Positions 24,720-34,200 of a DNA stretch of 64,000 nucleotides are shown here, piece by piece (position 1 is the first letter of the stretch; each line of letters starts with the position of its first letter). A model generated the notes under the pieces. It was not told the DNA's origin. It worked only from the letters and a program-made list of their open reading frames with translations, and searched no databases. The translations under genes were made by a program, and so were the position numbers. The DNA is from JBBWZH01 sp035544115 (GTDB lineage: Bacteria; Actinomycetota; Actinomycetes; Mycobacteriales; CADCTP01), in the NCBI GenBank assembly GCA_963714145.1, contig OY970235.1, positions 3,472,001-3,536,000 of the forward strand, written 5' to 3'.

Positions 24720-25631
24720 ATGACCGCATCCACTGTGGACAGACGGCGTGGCCGGGCGGTGCTCCGGCTGGCCGTGGCCGCCGCCATCGGCGCCGGCTCG
24801 ATCCTGCTCACCGCCGGCCCGGCGCCGGCCGCGCAACCCAGCTACGTCCGGCTGGCGCACTTCTCGCCGGACACCCCGGACGTCGACGTCTACCTCACCT
24901 CGTACTCGCGGCCGGGCTGGCGGATGCTGCTGCCCGGTGTCGGGTACGGCGCGCTGTCGCCGTACCAGCGGCTGGACCCGGGGCTGTACACGGTCGCGAT
25001 GCGCAAGGCCGGCGCCGCGGCGAACACCCCGGCGGTGATCTCGACCAGCGTCCGGGCCAGCGCGGGCGGCGCGTACACGGTCGCCGGGGTGGGCCCGTAC
25101 GCCGACCTCGGGCTGACCGTGCTGCGCGACGACCTGTCGCTGCCGCCGCGCAACGAGGTGCGGGTGCGGGTGCTGCAGGCCTCCGCCCGGGCCAAGACGG
25201 TGAACGTGAAGGTCGCCAACGGCCCGACGATCGCGTCCAATGTGGCCTTCGCGAAGTCCACAGGCTACTCGACCGTGCCGTCCGGGCAGTGGAACCTGAC
25301 GGTCAGCTCGATCGGCCAGCCGAACCTGGACGTGACGATGCCGGTGACCCTGGACGGCGGTGACGTCTACTCGGTGCTGGTGCTGGACGACGAGGGCGGC
25401 GGGCTGAAGGTGGAGACCCGCACCGACGCCGCGTCCGGCGCGGTGATGCCGACCGGCGGCGTGGAGACCGGAGCCGGCGGCACCGCGCCGGCCCAGCACC
25501 GCTGGCCGCTCGCCGGCCTCGGCGCTGCCGGGCTTGGCGCTGCCGGGCTGGCCCTGCTCGGTACCGCCGCCGCCCGGCGGCACCGGGCCCGGCGCGCGCA
25601 GCCGGCCGACCTGGTCGCCGCGGGGCGGTGA
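24720..25631 (+). CDS. DUF4397 secreted protein with sortase-like C-terminal anchor
   Basis: A 303-aa protein. Signal peptide at residues 1-38 (RLAVAAAIGAGSILLTAGPAPAA), then a DUF4397 domain beginning SYVRLAHFSPDTPDVDVYL and running to about 232. The C-terminus has the layout of a sorting signal: MPTGGVETGAGGT (243-255), a hydrophobic Gly/Ala/Leu span (263-285) and a basic tail RRHRARR. With the class F sortase encoded directly downstream and overlapping by 4 nt, it is the obvious candidate substrate. GGAGG precedes the ATG. DUF4397 has no established biochemical function. Confidence 0.85.
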   Translation: MTASTVDRRRGRAVLRLAVAAAIGAGSILLTAGPAPAAQPSYVRLAHFSPDTPDVDVYLTSYSRPGWRMLLPGVGYGALSPYQRLDPGLYTVAMRKAGAAANTPAVISTSVRASAGGAYTVAGVGPYADLGLTVLRDDLSLPPRNEVRVRVLQASARAKTVNVKVANGPTIASNVAFAKSTGYSTVPSGQWNLTVSSIGQPNLDVTMPVTLDGGDVYSVLVLDDEGGGLKVETRTDAASGAVMPTGGVETGAGGTAPAQHRWPLAGLGAAGLGAAGLALLGTAAARRHRARRAQPADLVAAGR

Positions 25632-26437
25632 CGGCCGTGGCAGTCGGCAGCGACTACGGGCCGACGGCGGTCGCCGGCGCGCAGCCCGACCGACCGCCGA
25701 CGGCCCCGGATCCGGGTGGCGGCACCCCGCCATCCTCCACCACGGACAGCTCTCCGGATCAGTCCACAGTGGACACCGCTCCGCCACCGTCCGGTGTGGA
25801 CGGTGGCGGGGCGGACCGCCGGGGCAACCGCCGGCTGGTCACCGTCGGGCTCGTACTGGTCCTGGCCGCGGTGGCGGTGGTGGCCGGGATGGCCCGCCAG
25901 CGCGGCCCGGCCGACCAGCCGGCGCCGGTCCAGGTGGCGGCGCCGAGCCGGGTGCCGGCCACCGCGGCGCCCCGGCCGGCGGCCCGACCGGCCGCCCCGG
26001 CGCGGCCGCTGACCGTCCGGATCCCGGCGATCGGGGTGTCGTCCACGCTGCTGCCGTTGCGGCTGGACAAGGCCGGGGCGTTGCAGCCACCGGGCGACTT
26101 CGTCCACGCCGGCTGGTACACCGGCGGCCCGGCGCCGGGCGAGCTGGGGCCGGCGGTGATCGCCGGGCACGTCGACTCCCGGAAGGGGCCGGCGATCTTC
26201 TTCCGGCTGCGCGAGCTGAAGCCGGGCGACCAGGTGCTGGTGACCCGGTCGGACCGGCGCACGGCCAGGTTCCGGGTGGTCGAGGTGCAGCGGTACCCGA
26301 AGAACATGTTCCCGGCCGCCCGGGTCTACATGCCCACCCCGGACGCCGCGCTGCGGCTGATCACCTGCGGCGGCTCGTTCGACTACGCCCGCCGGTCCTA
26401 CCGCGACAACATCGTCGTGTACGCGGTCAGCGTCTAG
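25628..26437 (+). CDS. Class F sortase
   Basis: A 269-aa transpeptidase-fold protein anchored by an N-terminal helix (residues 70-88, VTVGLVLVLAAVAVVAGM) after a ~60-residue disordered cytosolic segment. Catalytic residues: His181 (VIAGHVDS), Cys247 (LITCGGSFD) and Arg256 or Arg259 (RRSYRDN). Class F sortases of actinomycetes are usually single-function enzymes with unknown targets. The GTG start overlaps the DUF4397 stop as GTGA, so the two are translationally coupled and probably form an enzyme-substrate pair. Confidence 0.9.
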   Translation: MTAVAVGSDYGPTAVAGAQPDRPPTAPDPGGGTPPSSTTDSSPDQSTVDTAPPPSGVDGGGADRRGNRRLVTVGLVLVLAAVAVVAGMARQRGPADQPAPVQVAAPSRVPATAAPRPAARPAAPARPLTVRIPAIGVSSTLLPLRLDKAGALQPPGDFVHAGWYTGGPAPGELGPAVIAGHVDSRKGPAIFFRLRELKPGDQVLVTRSDRRTARFRVVEVQRYPKNMFPAARVYMPTPDAALRLITCGGSFDYARRSYRDNIVVYAVSV

Positions 26438-26444
26438 CCGCACA

Positions 26445-26476
26445 GCGTCGGCGCCCCCGGCCGGGGGCGCCGACGC
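26445..26476. terminator. 32-bp perfect palindrome between convergent genes
   Basis: A fully self-complementary sequence centred between 26460 and 26461 (core GGCGCCCCCGGCCGGGGGCGCC). It stands 7 nt after the sortase stop and 2 nt before the stop of the convergent DivIVA-like gene, so it can act in both directions. Confidence 0.7.
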
Positions 26477-26478
26477 GG

Positions 26479-27471
26479 CTACGGCTTGGAGTTGTTCGGC
26501 GCGATCGCCGGGCGGGGTGCCGGCCGGGGCGGCCGCTGCACCGGGACGTCCTCGACCGGCTCCGGCTCGGCCGCCGCCGGCACCACCCCACCGGTCAGCG
26601 TGCTCAGCATCTCCCGGACGTTGCGCAGCTGCTCGGTGATCGCGTCCCGGCGCTTGGCCAGCGCGGCGAGGTCGCGCTCGCTCTCCCGGCGGGTGCGGTC
26701 GGCCTGCGCCCGCGCCTCGGCCACCAGCTCGGCGGACTCGCGCTGCGCCGCCTGCAGCATCTCCTGCGACCGGCGCTCGGCGTCGGCCCGCATCTTCTCC
26801 GAGTCGGCGCGCAGCTGGTCGGTGCGGGCGACCGTCTCGGCCAGCTCGCGCTCGGCCGCCTCGGTCCGGGCCGCGTGGTCGGATTCGGCCTTCTGCCGGC
26901 GCTTGGCCAGCGCGGTCTCGAAGTCCGCCGCGGCCTGCGCCGCCTTGGCCCGGACGGCCTCCAGGTGCCCGCTGGCCTCTTCCCGGGTGGCCGCGCCGTG
27001 CGCCTCGGCATCGGCCCGCATCCGGGCCGCCTCCTGCCGCGCCTTGTCCAGGAACGTGGCCGCTTCCTGCTCGACCTTGCGCCGGTGCGCGCCGGCTTCC
27101 TTCTCGGCCGCTTCCCGGATCGCGCCGATCTGCTTGGTCGCGTCGGCCCGCTCGTGCCCGATCTCCTGCTGCGTTTCCTCGCGCAGCGCGATCGCCTCTT
27201 CCTCGGCGAGCCGGAGAATCTTCTCCACCCGTGCCCCGAAGCCGGACAGCGGGGACGTACCGGGGATCGGCGCCTCCTGCTGACCTGACTCGAGATGCAA
27301 CTCCTCGACGCGCCCCTCGAGCTGCTTCACCCGGGTGGCCAGCTCATCCCGCTGGACGAGCACCCGGTCGTACTCGGTGCTGGCGGTGGAGAGGTATGAG
27401 TCCACCTGGTCGCGGTCGTACCCGCGAAGAGCGACATCAAAGTTGTTGTTCGTGGCTGGGTGGTCGGGCAT
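26479..27471 (-). CDS. DivIVA-like coiled-coil protein
   Basis: A 330-aa protein. Residues 10-30 (NFDVALRGYDRDQVDSYL) match the DivIVA N-terminal membrane-curvature-sensing motif. Residues 30-290 are nearly continuous coiled coil rich in Ala, Glu, Arg and Gln; the tail is Pro-rich. Proteins of this type (DivIVA, FilP/Scy-like) organise polar growth in actinomycetes. It is distinct from the dcw-cluster DivIVA, which is not in the window. The ATG at 27471 is chosen because AGGAGG lies 7 nt upstream; an earlier GTG overlaps that site. The 259-bp gap upstream shows no other gene. Confidence 0.85.
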   Translation of the reverse strand: MPDHPATNNNFDVALRGYDRDQVDSYLSTASTEYDRVLVQRDELATRVKQLEGRVEELHLESGQQEAPIPGTSPLSGFGARVEKILRLAEEEAIALREETQQEIGHERADATKQIGAIREAAEKEAGAHRRKVEQEAATFLDKARQEAARMRADAEAHGAATREEASGHLEAVRAKAAQAAADFETALAKRRQKAESDHAARTEAAERELAETVARTDQLRADSEKMRADAERRSQEMLQAAQRESAELVAEARAQADRTRRESERDLAALAKRRDAITEQLRNVREMLSTLTGGVVPAAAEPEPVEDVPVQRPPRPAPRPAIAPNNSKP

Positions 27472-27730
27472 GAAAGCCCTCCTGAACACTTACGGCTCTC
27501 GGACCTCGGGATTCTGGCAGAGATGCTTTGGCTCCTCCAAGGCAGGCCGGAATTGAATACACGGCGCTATCCTTGATTACGCAGGGGTGTTCCACGATTA
27601 CCCCGATACCGGGCCAGCCTCCCGGATAGGCCGCGAAGCTGCCATCCCGGCCGGTCCCGCCGGGTTCGGCGCGGCGCCACCCCGGGCCGGCCAGCACCGC
27701 CCCGCGCAGGTCAACGCGGGCCAGCGCGGC

Positions 27731-28834
27731 CTAGCGGAGCAGGACCAGGTCGTCGCGGTGCACGACCTCGCGCCGGTACTCCGGCGCCAGCTCCCGGGTG
27801 GACCGGCCGAGCAGCGGCGGCAGTTCGTCGGCGTCGTAGCCGACCAGCCCGCGGGCCACCGGCGCGCCGGTCAGGTCGACCAGTTCGACCGGATCGCCGG
27901 CGCCGAAGTCACCGTGCACCGCGGTCACCCCGGCGGACAGCAGCGAGGTGCGCCGGCGCACCACCGCGTCCACGGCGCCGTCGTCGAGCACCAGCCGGCC
28001 GCGCGGGGTGGTGGCGTGCCGCAGCCAGAACAGCCGGGACGCGGTGCGCCGGCTGGTCGGCGGGAAGTAGGTGCCGATCGCTTCGCCGGCCAGCGCCGCG
28101 CGCACCATCGCGGCGGAGGTGAGCAGCACCGGCACACCCGCCCCGGCGGCGATCTGCGCGGCGTCCAGCTTGCTGGCCATCCCGCCGGTGCCGACGCCGG
28201 CCGTGCCGACCCCGCCGATCCGTACGTTGCCCAGGTCCGCCGCGTCCCGCACTTCGGGCACCAGCCGGGCCCCGGGGTGGCGCGGGTCGCCGTCGTACAG
28301 ACCGTCCACATCGGACAGCAACACCAGCGCGCCGGCCTCGACCAGGTGCGCCACCAGCGCGGCCAACCGGTCGTTGTCGCCGAACCGGATCTCCTCGGTG
28401 GCGACCGCGTCGTTCTCGTTCACCACCGGCACCACGCCGAGGGTGAGCAGCCGTTCCAGCGTGCGGTGCGCGTTGCGGTAGTGCGAACGGCGGACCAGGT
28501 CGTCCGCGGTCAGCAGCACCTGGCCGACCACCAGCCCGTGCCGGCCGAACGCGGCCGCGTACCGCTCCACCAGCAGCATCTGCCCGACGCTGGCGGCGGC
28601 CTGCTGGGTGGCCAGATCGCGGGGGCGGCGCGGCAGCCCGAGCGGCGCCAGCCCGGCGGCGATCGCCCCGGACGAGACCAGCACCACCTGCCGGCCGGCG
28701 ATCCGGTGCGCGGCGAGCGCGTCCACCAGGGTGTCCAGCCGGGCCGGGTCGAGCCCGCCGGCCGCGGTGGTCAGCGACGACGACCCGACCTTGACCACCA
28801 CCCGGCCGGCCGCGCCGAGCGCCGCCCGGCTCAC
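27731..28834 (-). CDS. proB: Glutamate 5-kinase
   Basis: A 367-aa enzyme phosphorylating glutamate, the first step of proline synthesis. It has an amino-acid-kinase domain (VVVKVGSSSLTT, LVSSGAIAAGL, VNENDAV, FGDNDRLAALVA, GVGTGGMASKL) and a C-terminal PUA domain from about residue 270. The GTG at 28834 overlaps the obg stop as GTGA. proA, usually near proB, is not in this window: the genes on this side are the DivIVA-like protein and the envelope region. Confidence 0.95.
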   Translation of the reverse strand: MSRAALGAAGRVVVKVGSSSLTTAAGGLDPARLDTLVDALAAHRIAGRQVVLVSSGAIAAGLAPLGLPRRPRDLATQQAAASVGQMLLVERYAAAFGRHGLVVGQVLLTADDLVRRSHYRNAHRTLERLLTLGVVPVVNENDAVATEEIRFGDNDRLAALVAHLVEAGALVLLSDVDGLYDGDPRHPGARLVPEVRDAADLGNVRIGGVGTAGVGTGGMASKLDAAQIAAGAGVPVLLTSAAMVRAALAGEAIGTYFPPTSRRTASRLFWLRHATTPRGRLVLDDGAVDAVVRRRTSLLSAGVTAVHGDFGAGDPVELVDLTGAPVARGLVGYDADELPPLLGRSTRELAPEYRREVVHRDDLVLLR

Positions 28835-30351
28835 TCCGGCTCCCGCTCCGGCTGCCGGTCCGTCCACTCACTGTCCAGAATGGACACCGGCGCGTCGTCG
28901 GCCCACTCCGGCCAGTCCTGGTCGCGCCGGTGCCGGGAGCGCTTGGCGGCCAACCGCTCGGCCGGCCCGGTGCGCGGGTTCACCGACACCCGGGCGTCGC
29001 TGCCGCGCGGGCCGGTGCCGCCGGCCAGCACCGCAGCGGCGGCCCGCAGCGTCGGCTCCCAGTCGAAGGTGACCCCGCCGATCGTCACGCCGACGCCGGC
29101 CACCGCGCCGGCGGCGGCCAGCGCGTCCTCCACGCCGAGCTTCGCCAGCCGGTCGGCGAGGTAGCCGACCGCCTCGTCGTTGTTGAAGTCGGTCTGCCGC
29201 ACCCAGCGCTCCGGCTTCAGGCCGCGCACCACGAACCCGCCCTCGTCGGCCGGGTCGGGCTCGACGGTGAAGCCGGCGTCGTCGACCGCGGTCGGCCGCA
29301 GCACGATCCGGATCGACTCCGGGTCCGGCCGGCTGGCCCGGTATGCCGCCACCCGCGCGGCCAGCTCGAAGCCCAACTCGCGCAGGCCTTCCCGGGTGGC
29401 CGCGCTGATCTCGAAGACGGTCAGCCCGCGGGCCTCCAGCTCCGGCCGGACCAGCTCGGCCAGCTCCCGGGCGGCCGGCACGTCGATCTTGTTCAGCGCG
29501 ACCAGCCGGGGCCGGTCGGCCAGGTCGCCGGCCAGCCCGCCGCCGTACTGGGCCAGCTCCTGCTCCAGGGCGTCCAAATCGGACAGTGGGTCGCGGCCCG
29601 GCTCCTCGGTGGCGCAGTCGAGCACGTGCAGCAGCACCGCGCAGCGCTCCACGTGCCGGAGGAACTCCAGCCCGAGGCCGCGGCCGGCGGCGGCGCCCGG
29701 GATCAGCCCGGGCACGTCCGCGATCGTGTACGTCTCGTCCCCGGAGCTGACCACGCCGAGGTTCGGCACCAGCGTGGTGAACGGGTAGTCGGCGATCTTC
29801 GGCCGGGCCGCGGACATCGCCGCGATCAGCGACGACTTCCCGGCGCTGGGGAACCCGACCAGCCCCACATCGGCCACGCTCTTGAGCTCGAGCACGACCT
29901 CGTGGCTGTCCCCCGGCTCGCCCAGCAGCGCGAACCCGGGCGCCTTGCGCCGCTTGGACGCGAGCGCCGCGTTGCCCAGCCCGCCGTGCCCGCCGCGGGC
30001 CACCACGTACCGGGCACCGGTGCCGGTCAGGTCGGCCAGCAACTCCCCGGTCGGCGCCTGTACGACGGTCCCGTCCGGCACCCGCAGCTCCAGCGAGCTG
30101 CCGTCGGCGCCGGCCCGGTTGCTGCCCTGCCCCGGCCGGCCGTTGCCGGCCCGCTGGTGCGGCCGGTAGTGGAAGTCCAGCAGGGTGTGCACGCTGCGGT
30201 CGACGACCAGCACGACGTCGCCGCCGTTGCCGCCGTTGCCGCCGTCCGGCCCACCCAGCGGCTTGAACTTCTCCCGGTGCACCGACGCGCAGCCGTGCCC
30301 GCCGTCGCCGCCGGCCACCTGCAGCGTGACGCGATCCACGAACGAGGCCAC
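28831..30351 (-). CDS. obg: GTPase ObgE/CgtA
   Basis: A 506-aa essential GTPase acting in 50S subunit maturation and growth control. Gly-rich Obg fold at 1-158 (GGPDGGNGGNGGD); G domain with GFPSAGKSS (G1), the DYPFTTLVPNLG switch region, DVPGLI (G3) and NKID (G4); C-terminal OCT domain near 350-430. The final ~75 residues are a charged tail typical of actinobacterial Obg. Upstream lie rplU-rpmA; downstream proB overlaps. Start ATG at 30351. Confidence 0.96.
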   Translation of the reverse strand: MASFVDRVTLQVAGGDGGHGCASVHREKFKPLGGPDGGNGGNGGDVVLVVDRSVHTLLDFHYRPHQRAGNGRPGQGSNRAGADGSSLELRVPDGTVVQAPTGELLADLTGTGARYVVARGGHGGLGNAALASKRRKAPGFALLGEPGDSHEVVLELKSVADVGLVGFPSAGKSSLIAAMSAARPKIADYPFTTLVPNLGVVSSGDETYTIADVPGLIPGAAAGRGLGLEFLRHVERCAVLLHVLDCATEEPGRDPLSDLDALEQELAQYGGGLAGDLADRPRLVALNKIDVPAARELAELVRPELEARGLTVFEISAATREGLRELGFELAARVAAYRASRPDPESIRIVLRPTAVDDAGFTVEPDPADEGGFVVRGLKPERWVRQTDFNNDEAVGYLADRLAKLGVEDALAAAGAVAGVGVTIGGVTFDWEPTLRAAAAVLAGGTGPRGSDARVSVNPRTGPAERLAAKRSRHRRDQDWPEWADDAPVSILDSEWTDRQPEREPE

Positions 30352-30452
30352 GACGCCTGCCTCCCTGCCTCTGTCACTGCCCTGTTGCAGCTACTGCTCT
30401 TGGTTCAGCGCGGACCGGCCCCGGCCGGTCCACTGTGGCCGGTCAACACGAA

Positions 30453-30481
30453 GGGACGGGCCGGTAATCCGGACCCGCCCC
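30453..30481 (-). terminator. Hairpin between rpmA and obg
   Basis: On the minus strand, GGGGCGGGTCCGG and CCGGCCCGTCCC flank ATTA (one bulge, one G-T pair), followed by TTCGTGTT. It lies 25 nt after rpmA and may partly separate rplU-rpmA from obg-proB. Confidence 0.45.
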
Positions 30482-30505
30482 TCGGTGACCCGCCGTCGGG
30501 CTGGT

Positions 30506-30766
30506 TCAGCCCTCGGCCGGAACGACGATGCTGACGACCTTGCGGCCGCGGCTGCGGCCGAACTGCACCTGACCGGCGGCCAGCGCGAACAGCGTGTCGT
30601 CGCCACCACGGCCGACCAGGTCGCCCGGGTGGAACTTGGTGCCGCGCTGCCGGATCAGGATCTCGCCGGCGTTCACCCGCTGGCCGCCGAACCGCTTCAC
30701 ACCGAGCCGCTGAGCGGCCGAGTCACGCCCGTTCCGCGAACTGGACGCGCCCTTCTTGTGAGCCAT
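30506..30766 (-). CDS. rpmA: 50S ribosomal protein L27
   Basis: An 86-aa protein with the L27 signature GASSSRNGRDSAAQRLGVKRFGGQ near the N-terminus, which reaches toward the peptidyl-transferase centre, and ILIRQRGTKFHPG. It starts MAHKKG, with no cleaved N-terminal extension. It lies 3 nt after rplU. Normal length. Confidence 0.97.
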   Translation of the reverse strand: MAHKKGASSSRNGRDSAAQRLGVKRFGGQRVNAGEILIRQRGTKFHPGDLVGRGGDDTLFALAAGQVQFGRSRGRKVVSIVVPAEG

Positions 30767-30769
30767 GGC

Positions 30770-31084
30770 CTACTTCCCGCTCTCGATGTCGATCACCTTC
30801 ACCTGGGTCAGCCGCTGACGGTGGCCGGCCCGGCGGTGGTAGCCGGTCTTGTTCTTGAAGTGGTGGATCTTGATCTTCGGGCCACGGCTGTGCGCGACCA
30901 GTTCGCCGGTGACGGAGACCTTGGCCAGCGCGTCGGCGTCGGTGGTGACCGACTCGCCGTCGACGAGCAGCAGCGCGGGCAGCGACACCGTGTCGCCGGG
31001 CGCGCCATCCAGCTTCTCGACCTCGACGACGTCGCCGACCGCCACCTTGTACTGCTTGCCGCCGGTCTTGACGATCGCGTACAT
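30770..31084 (-). CDS. rplU: 50S ribosomal protein L21
   Basis: A 104-aa protein: MYAIVKTGGKQYKVAVGD at the start and KIHHFKNKTGYHRRAGHRQ near the end are diagnostic. The ATG at 31084 is preceded by AGGAGCG. It heads the rplU-rpmA unit with its own promoter about 110 nt upstream. Normal length. Confidence 0.97.
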   Translation of the reverse strand: MYAIVKTGGKQYKVAVGDVVEVEKLDGAPGDTVSLPALLLVDGESVTTDADALAKVSVTGELVAHSRGPKIKIHHFKNKTGYHRRAGHRQRLTQVKVIDIESGK

Positions 31085-31195
31085 CGGGACGCAGCGCTCC
31101 TGACTAGTGAACGAAGGACGGTGCGCCGGCAACCCAGGGCGACAGGTCGACACCGGGCACAACCGACTGGGCCCGCCGCTGGCGGGCCACCGGAC

Positions 31196-31225
31196 AGAGT
31201 ACGTACCGCGCTGTCGCCGGGTCAA
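31196..31225 (-). promoter_or_regulatory. Promoter of rplU-rpmA
   Basis: TTGACC (31225-31220) and TACTCT (31201-31196) on the minus strand with 18-bp spacing: the best housekeeping-sigma-type promoter in the window. It lies just after the rne stop codon (31247), leaving a leader of about 105 nt. Confidence 0.6.
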
Positions 31226-31246
31226 ACCGCCCCGGCCGCTGGCTGC

Positions 31247-34200
31247 TCATACCGCTGGACGCGCCGGCTCGGCGCCGACCGCTGCCGGCGAGCCGGCCGG
31301 CCGGCTGGCCGCCCGGCGGCGCCGGCGCGGTGCCGGCTCGGCCTGGTCGGTCTGCACCGCCGGCTCGACCGCGACCGGCTCCGGAGCCGGCGCCGGCTCG
31401 GGCGCCGCCCCGTCCACGGCGGCCGGCGGCGTGCCGCCGATCCGGCCGGTGACGCCCGCTGCGCTTCCAGCCAGCCCGGCCGGCTCGGCCAGCTCATCCA
31501 CGCCGGTCGGGTCGATCGCCGGGGCCACCACACCGTTCGCGGCGGCGCGGTGGGCACCGCTCCGGCTGCTGGTCTCGGCCGCCGCTGCCGGCGGCTCGGT
31601 CACCTCAGCCGGCAGTTCCGGCGCGGGCGTGCTCTCGACCGCCGGCTCGTCGGCGCCGGCGCCGCGACGACCACGCCGGGCGGCCCGGCTGCCGCCGACC
31701 GGAGCCGCGGTGCCCGCGCCGTTCCCGCCGCCAGCAGCGCCGCCGGCACTACCACCGCCACCGCCACCGCCGCGGCGACGCGACTCGTCCAGCGGCTCGG
31801 TGTGCACCAGCAGACCGCGGCCGTTGCAGGTCGGGCACGGCTCGGAGAACGCCTCGAGCAGGCCCTGGCCGACCCGCTTGCGGGTCATCTGCACCAGGCC
31901 GAGCGAGGTGACCTCGGCTACCTGGTGCTTGGTCCGGTCGCGGCCGAGGCACTCGGTCAGCCGGCGCAGCACCAGGTCGCGGTTGCTCTCCAGCACCATG
32001 TCGATGAAGTCGATCACGATGATGCCGCCGATATCGCGCAGCCGGAGCTGGCGGACGACCTCCTCGGCCGCCTCCAGGTTGTTCCGGGTGACGGTCTGCT
32101 CCAGCGTGCCGCCCTGCCCGGTGAACTTGCCGGTGTTCACGTCGATCACGGTCATCGCCTCGGTGCGGTCGATGACCAGCGAGCCGCCGGACGGCAGCCA
32201 GACTTTGCGGTCCATTGCCTTCATCAGCTGCTCGTCGATGCGCAGGTCGTGGAACACGTCGGTGTCCGCGGTGTGCCGGACCATCCGCGGCGCGAGGTCC
32301 GGCGCGACGTGCCCGACGTACTGCTCGAGCGTCTCGGCGGCCTCGTCGCCGGACACGACCAGCTTGGTGAAGTCCTCGTTGAAGACGTCCCGGACGACCC
32401 GGATCGCCAGGTCCGGCTCCTCGGACAGCAGCACCGGAGCGTGCGAGGACTTGGCCGCCTTCTCCCGGATGACCTCCCACTGCGCGTGCAGCCGGTTGAC
32501 GTCGCGGGTCAGCTCCGCCTCGGAGGCGCCCTCGGCGGCGGTCCGGATGATCACGCCGGTGTCCTCCGGCACGATCCGGCGCAGGATCTCCTTCAGCCGG
32601 GACCGCTCGGTGTCGGGCAGCTTGCGGCTGATGCCGGTCATCGACCCGCCCGGCACGTACACCAGGTAGCGGCCGGGCAGGCTGATCTGGCTGGTCAGCC
32701 GGGCCCCCTTGTGCCCGATCGGGTCCTTCGTGACCTGCACGACCAGCGTGTCGCCGGACTTCATGGCGTGCTCGATCGAGCGCGCCTTGCCCTCCAGGCC
32801 GGCCACGTCCCAGTCGACCTCGCCGGCGTAGAGCACCGCGTTGCGGGCCTTGCCGATGTCCACGAACGCGGCTTCCATGCTCGGCAGCACGTTCTGCACC
32901 CGGCCGAGGTAGACGTTCCCGGCGTACGAGGACGAGCTGGCCTTGGTCACGTAGTGCTCGACCAGCACGTCGTCCTCGAGCACGGCGATCTGGGTCCGGT
33001 CGCCGCGCTGGCGGACGACCATGACCCGGTCCACCGCCTCGCGCCGGGCCAGGAACTCGGCCTCGGACAGGATCGGCGGGCGGCGCCGGCCCTGATCCCG
33101 ACCGTCGCGGCGGCGCTGCCGCTTGGCCTCCAGCCGGGTCGAGCCGCGGACGCCCTGCACCTCGTCGTCGCTACTGCTGCTACCGCGGCGTTCCTTGACC
33201 GGCCGCGGCTCGCGAACGTGCACGACCGTGTTCGGCGGGTCGTCGGTGCCGCCGTCCTCGCCGTCGCCGCTGGTCCGGCGCCGCCGCCGGCGCCGGCGCC
33301 GGCTGCTGCCGCCCTCGTCGTCATCGGCGGACTCGGCCGGCGCGCCGTCCTCAGCCGCCGGCTCGGCGTCGGCCTCGCCGGTCTCGTCCTCGGCGCCCTC
33401 GGCCAGCTCGCCGTTCTCGCCGTTGCGACCGCGACCGCGACCGCGCCGGCCACGCCGGCGGCGGCGACGCTCTTCGGTGTCGTCGGCGTCCTCGTCCTCC
33501 GCCTCGGCCGGCGCCGGGGGCGCGGCGGGCGCCTCGGTCTCGGCCGGCGCCGCGGCGGCGGACCGGGTGCGGCGGCGCCGGGTCGGCGCCTCGGCCGGCT
33601 CTTCCGCCGGGGCCTCCGCGGCGGGCGCGGCGGCGGGCTGGGCGACCGGCGCCATGAACGTGGCGACCGGTGCGACGAAGGTCACGACCGGCGGCGGCAG
33701 CGCACCGACCTTGGTACGGCCGCCGGTGGCAACCACCACTTCCGGCTCGACCTGCTCGGTCTCCTCGGCTGGCGGGTCGATCGGCGCCGCGCCGGCCGGT
33801 TCGGGCTGGCTGGCGCGGCTGGCCCGGGTCCGCCGGGCGCGGCCCTTGACCGGCGCGGCCTCGGCGGCCGGCGCTTCCGCGGCCGGCGCCTCGGGACTGG
33901 CCGGCGGCTCGACGACGGCCGGCTCGGCGGCCGGCGGGGAACCCGCGGCGGCGGTGGCCCGGCGGCGCCGGGTCCGCGGCGCGGGCGCCTCGACGAGCAC
34001 CTCAGCGGGCGCCTCGACGGCCGGCGCCGCGGGCTCCGGTGCCGGCGCGGTGGCCTTGCGGGTTCTGGTCCGCTTCGGGGTGGTTTCCGGCGGTCCAGCG
34101 GCGGGGACGCTGGCCTCGGCCGGCGCGGTCTCGGCCGGCACCGCCGCGGCCGGCGCGGCCGCGGCGGTCGCCCGGCGGCGGGTCCGGCGGGCCGGCGGCT

